From: Reclinomonas americana ATCC 50394
Lineage: Eukaryota > Jakobida > Jakobea > Jakobida
Length of the DNA: 64,000 nucleotides
Assembly: GCA_048213135.1 (NCBI GenBank)
Contig: PS015010.1
Coordinates: 434,001 to 498,000, forward strand
Direction: 5' to 3'
Shown: piece after piece, positions 60,017 to 64,000 of the stretch
Layout: each line of letters begins with the position of its first letter
Position numbering within the stretch: the stretch's first letter is position 1
Position numbers and translations under genes: made by a program
Notes under the pieces: model-generated
Told to the model about the DNA's origin: nothing
The model's input: the letters and a program-made list of their open reading frames with translations, nothing else
Databases searched by the model: none

Positions 60017-63000
60017 ATGACCTTCAACTTTACCCGTTCATTATTTATGGTGCTGGTCTTGTTGCCTTCGCTGCTTATGGCACAGGACCGGAAAGATTAC
60101 CAGGTGTTGCTCAACTCCGGTAAATTTCTTCCCGCGGAAAACGCGGCCCAGTTCTCTTCCCACCGTTCCGCTGCTTACCAGGCAGGCGCATTTCAACGGT
60201 CGGGGTATGTTATTATCCAGTTCAAAACGCTGCCCGCAGATGCCGATAAAGGCATACTGGAGGCAGCCGGTATCCGCCTGGTGGATTATATTCCCAACAT
60301 GTGTTACACAGCCGTGGTGAAGGAAAACTTCCAGGCTCCGGTACTGCAGTCCAAAAATGCAAGAAGTGTTTTTGTATTGTCTGCCGAACAAAAGACCGTA
60401 CCTGCATTACTGGCGGGTAACTTTCCCGCTTATGCCGTACGTCAGCCCGGTTATGTTGACGTAACACTGATCACTTACGAAAAGCTGCCGGCATCTGCCA
60501 TTGCTGCTTCACTGTCTGCAATGAAAGCAGTTATCCTGGAAGATATGCCGCAGTTCAGGAGCTTTACCATCCGCATACCACAGGCCGGTGCCGCACAACT
60601 GGTGAAACAGCCTTATGCGCAGTGGGTTGAATTTATCGACCCGCCCAACCAGGCGGAAAACCTGCTGGGCCGTTCATTGCATCGTGTGAATGTACTGAAC
60701 GACGGCGTGCGTAACCTGAAAGGAGACGGCATCAATGTAGGTATATGGGATGAGAATGAAGTCAGCCGTCACCTTGATTTTTCGCCAACACCCCGGCTCA
60801 ACATCATGGAAGCTACCGGTGTTACATCCAGTCACTCCACGCACTGTGCGGGTACCATCGGCGGAAGGGGCATCATCAACCCCAAAGCAAGGGGTATGGC
60901 ACCGAATGCGACTATCTACTCTTATAATTTTAACGGCAATATCCAGACAGAAATGTCTACCGCCATTCCCAGCCTTGGTCTTTCTGTGAGCAGCCACTCT
61001 TATGGCAGTACACAAACCTGCGGACTCAATGGCGCAGGTGTTACTTATTCTGCCACCAGCCGGGCCACGGACCTTAACCTCAACAATTTTCCGGGCCACC
61101 TGCATGTGCATTCCGCAGGTAACTCGCAAACAGCCTGCACAGGCGGCTGGTCAACCATTACCGCCAGTGGCAAATCCGCCAAGAACAATATACTTGTAGC
61201 CAACATCACAACAGCAGAAGCTTTATCTGGCAGCAGCAGTTGCGGCCCCGTACAGGACGGCAGGGTAAAACCTGAGATCAGTTCTTTCGGAACGAATGTA
61301 TTGTCTACTTACACACCGCTGAACACCTACGGTACCATTTCCGGTACTTCCATGGCAACACCCGGTGTAGCCGGTACCGTATCGCTGCTCGTTCAGCGTT
61401 ACAAACAACTCAACGGCAATGTGGCACCACTTTCAACATTGATCAAAAACACCGTTTGTAATACCGCTGCCGACCTGGGCAATCCGGGTCCGGATTACCG
61501 TTTCGGTTATGGCAGGCTCAATGCATTGGAAGCCGTGCGGATACTGGAAGACAACCGGTATACCATCGGCACTATTTCTACCGGTGGTACCAATGATATG
61601 ACCATCAACATCCCCGCCGGTTGTGTACGCCTGCGGGTAATGCTCACCTGGAACGATCCTGCCGGAACGGCCAATGCCAACCCCGCGCTGGTGAATAACC
61701 TGAACCTGACCGTGATCAACGGCGCCACTACCAACCTGCCCTGGATCCTCGATCCCAACAACCCCGGCAACAATGCCACCAAAGCGGTGGATAATGTGAG
61801 CAATATTGAACAGGTAACCATTGACAATCCATCAGCCACCAGCTTTACCGTAAGGGTAGAAGGAGCTGCGGTGCCAAGCGGTCCGCAGGAATATGCGCTG
61901 ACCTGGTTTGCGGAGAAACCCTATATTGAAGTGACCTATCCCAATGGCAGCGAATCATTCGATCCCGGTGTTGCGGAAACCATCACCTGGAACAATGCCG
62001 GTGTAACCGGTAACCAGACCGTTGAATATTCGCTGGACAATGGCAGCAACTGGACAACCATTTCCACTACTGTTCCCGCCAATACCACCCGTTTGTCGTG
62101 GACACCACCGGCCGCGAATACCTCTACCGCATTGATCCGTGTTTCCAGCGGTTCACTTACCGATGCCAGTGATGCTAATTTCAGAATACTTGGTGTACCC
62201 ACTAACCTCAATACGACGACAACATGTGCCGTTGGTGCAGTTGCCTTTACCTGGACTGCCGTAAGCGGCGCCACGCATTATGACCTCTTCAAACTGAATG
62301 AAGCCACAGGCTTCTGGGAAACACTGGCAACTGACGTAACCGGCACTGCCTATACCGCAACCGGGCTTACTCCCGGTGCCAGCATGTGGTTCACTATTGC
62401 TTCCAAAAGCAGCGCCAGCGGTGCGGTAAGTGAAAAAGCGCTTGCCATAAACAGGGTAGTGTCTACCACCGGCCTGCCTGCATTGGGTAATATATCAGGA
62501 CAGAACAGCATTTGCGGAGCTGCCACAGCAGTGCCTTATTCCGTTGCTGCCGTAGCAGGAGCTACTACATATACCTGGACAGTTCCCGCAGGCGCTACCA
62601 TTGCCGGCGGACAAGGCACCACCAACATTACCGTTAACTATACAGCGGGCAGCACCGGCGACATTACTGTAGTAGCCAGTGCAGGATCCTGCCAGTCGAA
62701 TACTTCTGTACTCACCATTTCATCGGGCAGTGGTTCTATTGCTTCTCCCAACAGCGGGGGCAACCAGTCGCAGATCGCCTGTGCACCCAATCCAACGCCT
62801 ACCTTAACTGCAACAGCTACCGTTCCCGCAGGACATACCGTAGTTTGGTACGATGCACCAGCCGCGGGTAACGTAGTGGCCAGTCCTGTATTGAATGCGG
62901 TAGGTACCGTTACTTATTATGCAGCGAGCCGCAATACCAGCAGTGGTTGCGAAAGTGCTGCACGCACAGCGGTAACGCTTACCATCAGTAACCCTGCGCC

Positions 63001-63931
63001 AGCTACCATTGCTGCCAATGGCCCGGTTAGTTTCTGCCAGGGTGGTTCGGTTCAACTGACCGCATCGGCAGGCAGCAGTTATTTGTGGAGTACGGGTGCT
63101 ACCACGCAATCGATCACTGCAAGCGCAGCGGGTTCTTATACAGTGGCTGTAACGCAAAGCGGTTGTACGGTTACTTCACCGGCTACCACAGTAACCGTGT
63201 TTAGTCTGCCAACAGCCAGCATCTCTGCCAATGGCCCGGTTAGTTTCTGCCAGGGCGGTTCTGTTCAACTGACCGCATCTGCGGGAACAGCTTATTTATG
63301 GAGCACCGGCGCTACTACGCAATCAATCAATGTAAGTACAAGCGGCAACTACACCGTAAGGGTAACCAATGCCAACAACTGTAACAATACGTCAACAGCA
63401 ACAGTAGTAACTGTATCGCCACAACCGGCAGTCAGCATCAGCGCTTCGCCTTACACCAGGTTATACCCGGGACTGGCCACCACGCTTACCGCTACAGTTA
63501 CACCCGCAGGTACTTATACTTACAACTGGCTCAAAGGTGGCACCCCAACAGGCGTTACTACCTCCAGCATGCAGGTGAACAGTAATCAGCTGGGATCATA
63601 CAGTGTAGTGGTGACCAACAGCGGTGGTTGCAGCAATACTTCCGCGTTGCTGCCGATTGGTGATTCGGCTACCGCCAAACTCTTCATCTTCCCCAGTCCG
63701 AACAGGGGTAATTTTGAAGTGACCTATTACAGCAGCACCAGCAACGAAACCCGTTACCTGGTGATCTACGATTCCAAAGGAGCGAAAGTATATACCAAAG
63801 CGTTCAGCGCTAACGGGGCTTATTACCGTGAACCGGTGGATATGCGCCGCAATGGTAAAGGTGTGTACCGTGTAGTATTGTTTGACAAAAATGCGAAAAC
63901 CATTGCTACGGGAAGTGTAGTGATAGAATAA
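60017..63931 (+). CDS. Secreted subtilisin-like serine peptidase with T9SS sorting domain
   Basis: A 1304-residue protein. ATG at 60017 begins a signal peptide (cut near LLMAQ). After a prodomain-like stretch (about 25-215) comes an S8 domain with the Asp in GINVGIWDENEVSRHLD (near 246), His in SSHSTHCAGTIGG (near 275) and Ser in GTSMATPG (near 443). A jelly-roll-like domain, Ig/FN3-like and PKD-like modules follow, then two near-identical SFCQGGSVQLTASAG modules. The last 75 residues (LFIFPSPNRGNFEVTY ... KGVYRVVLFD) are a type A T9SS sorting signal, so it is exported across the outer membrane. Confidence 0.95.
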   Translation: MTFNFTRSLFMVLVLLPSLLMAQDRKDYQVLLNSGKFLPAENAAQFSSHRSAAYQAGAFQRSGYVIIQFKTLPADADKGILEAAGIRLVDYIPNMCYTAVVKENFQAPVLQSKNARSVFVLSAEQKTVPALLAGNFPAYAVRQPGYVDVTLITYEKLPASAIAASLSAMKAVILEDMPQFRSFTIRIPQAGAAQLVKQPYAQWVEFIDPPNQAENLLGRSLHRVNVLNDGVRNLKGDGINVGIWDENEVSRHLDFSPTPRLNIMEATGVTSSHSTHCAGTIGGRGIINPKARGMAPNATIYSYNFNGNIQTEMSTAIPSLGLSVSSHSYGSTQTCGLNGAGVTYSATSRATDLNLNNFPGHLHVHSAGNSQTACTGGWSTITASGKSAKNNILVANITTAEALSGSSSCGPVQDGRVKPEISSFGTNVLSTYTPLNTYGTISGTSMATPGVAGTVSLLVQRYKQLNGNVAPLSTLIKNTVCNTAADLGNPGPDYRFGYGRLNALEAVRILEDNRYTIGTISTGGTNDMTINIPAGCVRLRVMLTWNDPAGTANANPALVNNLNLTVINGATTNLPWILDPNNPGNNATKAVDNVSNIEQVTIDNPSATSFTVRVEGAAVPSGPQEYALTWFAEKPYIEVTYPNGSESFDPGVAETITWNNAGVTGNQTVEYSLDNGSNWTTISTTVPANTTRLSWTPPAANTSTALIRVSSGSLTDASDANFRILGVPTNLNTTTTCAVGAVAFTWTAVSGATHYDLFKLNEATGFWETLATDVTGTAYTATGLTPGASMWFTIASKSSASGAVSEKALAINRVVSTTGLPALGNISGQNSICGAATAVPYSVAAVAGATTYTWTVPAGATIAGGQGTTNITVNYTAGSTGDITVVASAGSCQSNTSVLTISSGSGSIASPNSGGNQSQIACAPNPTPTLTATATVPAGHTVVWYDAPAAGNVVASPVLNAVGTVTYYAASRNTSSGCESAARTAVTLTISNPAPATIAANGPVSFCQGGSVQLTASAGSSYLWSTGATTQSITASAAGSYTVAVTQSGCTVTSPATTVTVFSLPTASISANGPVSFCQGGSVQLTASAGTAYLWSTGATTQSINVSTSGNYTVRVTNANNCNNTSTATVVTVSPQPAVSISASPYTRLYPGLATTLTATVTPAGTYTYNWLKGGTPTGVTTSSMQVNSNQLGSYSVVVTNSGGCSNTSALLPIGDSATAKLFIFPSPNRGNFEVTYYSSTSNETRYLVIYDSKGAKVYTKAFSANGAYYREPVDMRRNGKGVYRVVLFDKNAKTIATGSVVIE
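63014..63323 (+). repeat. Tandem duplication within the subtilisin gene (213-base period)
   Basis: The segments starting GCCAATGGCCCGGTTAG at 63014 and at 63227 match closely over about 97 bases, offset 213 bases (71 codons), within two copies of one Ig-like module. Confidence 0.85.
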
Positions 63932-63948
63932 TAAGACGATCCTTTTTT

Positions 63949-63986
63949 ATAAAAGAAGCCCGGTTGATCAGCCGGGCTTCTTTTAT
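63949..63986 (+). terminator. Strong terminator after the subtilisin gene
   Basis: Two perfect 15-base arms (63949-63963 and 63972-63986) around an 8-base loop, with the T-rich side at the right. It could act in both directions. Confidence 0.92.
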
Positions 63987-64000
63987 AATTTAGCATTTAT

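Overview
The window reads as chromosomal DNA of a Bacteroidota bacterium, most likely of the Chitinophagaceae. The evidence is a type IX secretion (T9SS) C-terminal sorting domain on a subtilisin, a PorW/SprE-like TPR protein, DUF3667, DUF3810 and DUF2130 proteins, a Bacteroidota-style ECF sigma/anti-sigma pair, and several -7 elements of the form TAnnTTTG. No phage, transposase, integrase or CRISPR array was found.

Layout. 1-2407: end of aroB, then aroA and aroC, tightly coupled. 2459-5704: exported TolB-propeller/amidohydrolase. 5759-8760: aldehyde dehydrogenase with a DUF779 partner and a divergent AraC regulator. 8752-13643: DinB-like protein and an envelope group (D-Ala-D-Ala dipeptidase, L,D-transpeptidase, RlpA, OmpA/TSP3 porin). 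13828-21933: large MG2-like surface protein, a 116-N assembly gap with an apparent sequencing artefact on its left edge, PBP1A and the PorW-like protein. 22216-24072: membrane anchor protein, bactofilin, four-helix membrane protein and SprT-like protease. 24076-27157: papain-like lipoprotein, ECF sigma factor, RskA-like anti-sigma factor and fasciclin protein. 27209-37868: housekeeping genes (acetyltransferase, M61 peptidase, plsX-rpmF-DUF177, DUF3810, tspO, dcd, phosphopantetheinyl transferase, MtfA-like, DUF2130). 37967-42060: tRNA-Leu, two histidine kinases and a lone receiver protein.

42370-51548 is an accessory block that looks AT-richer than its flanks and ends at a tRNA-Leu/tRNA-Gly pair. 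It holds an exported TPR protein, a tandem universal stress protein, a small ORF, a histidine kinase/OmpR-type regulator pair, an NhaD Na+/H+ antiporter, an unrecognised GT-A-like protein and a ClC chloride channel/antiporter. Both divergent promoter regions in the block carry ATTAAAA heptamers in 11-bp phase, the spacing expected for an OmpR-family regulator. I infer that the block is a regulated ion/pH-stress module; this is the best candidate here for an undescribed system.

51692-63931: two tRNAs, small membrane protein, GT2 glycosyltransferase, a secreted YD-like protein, DUF3667 protein, MazG, a 1247-residue NtrY-like kinase, and a 1304-residue secreted subtilisin with a T9SS signal.
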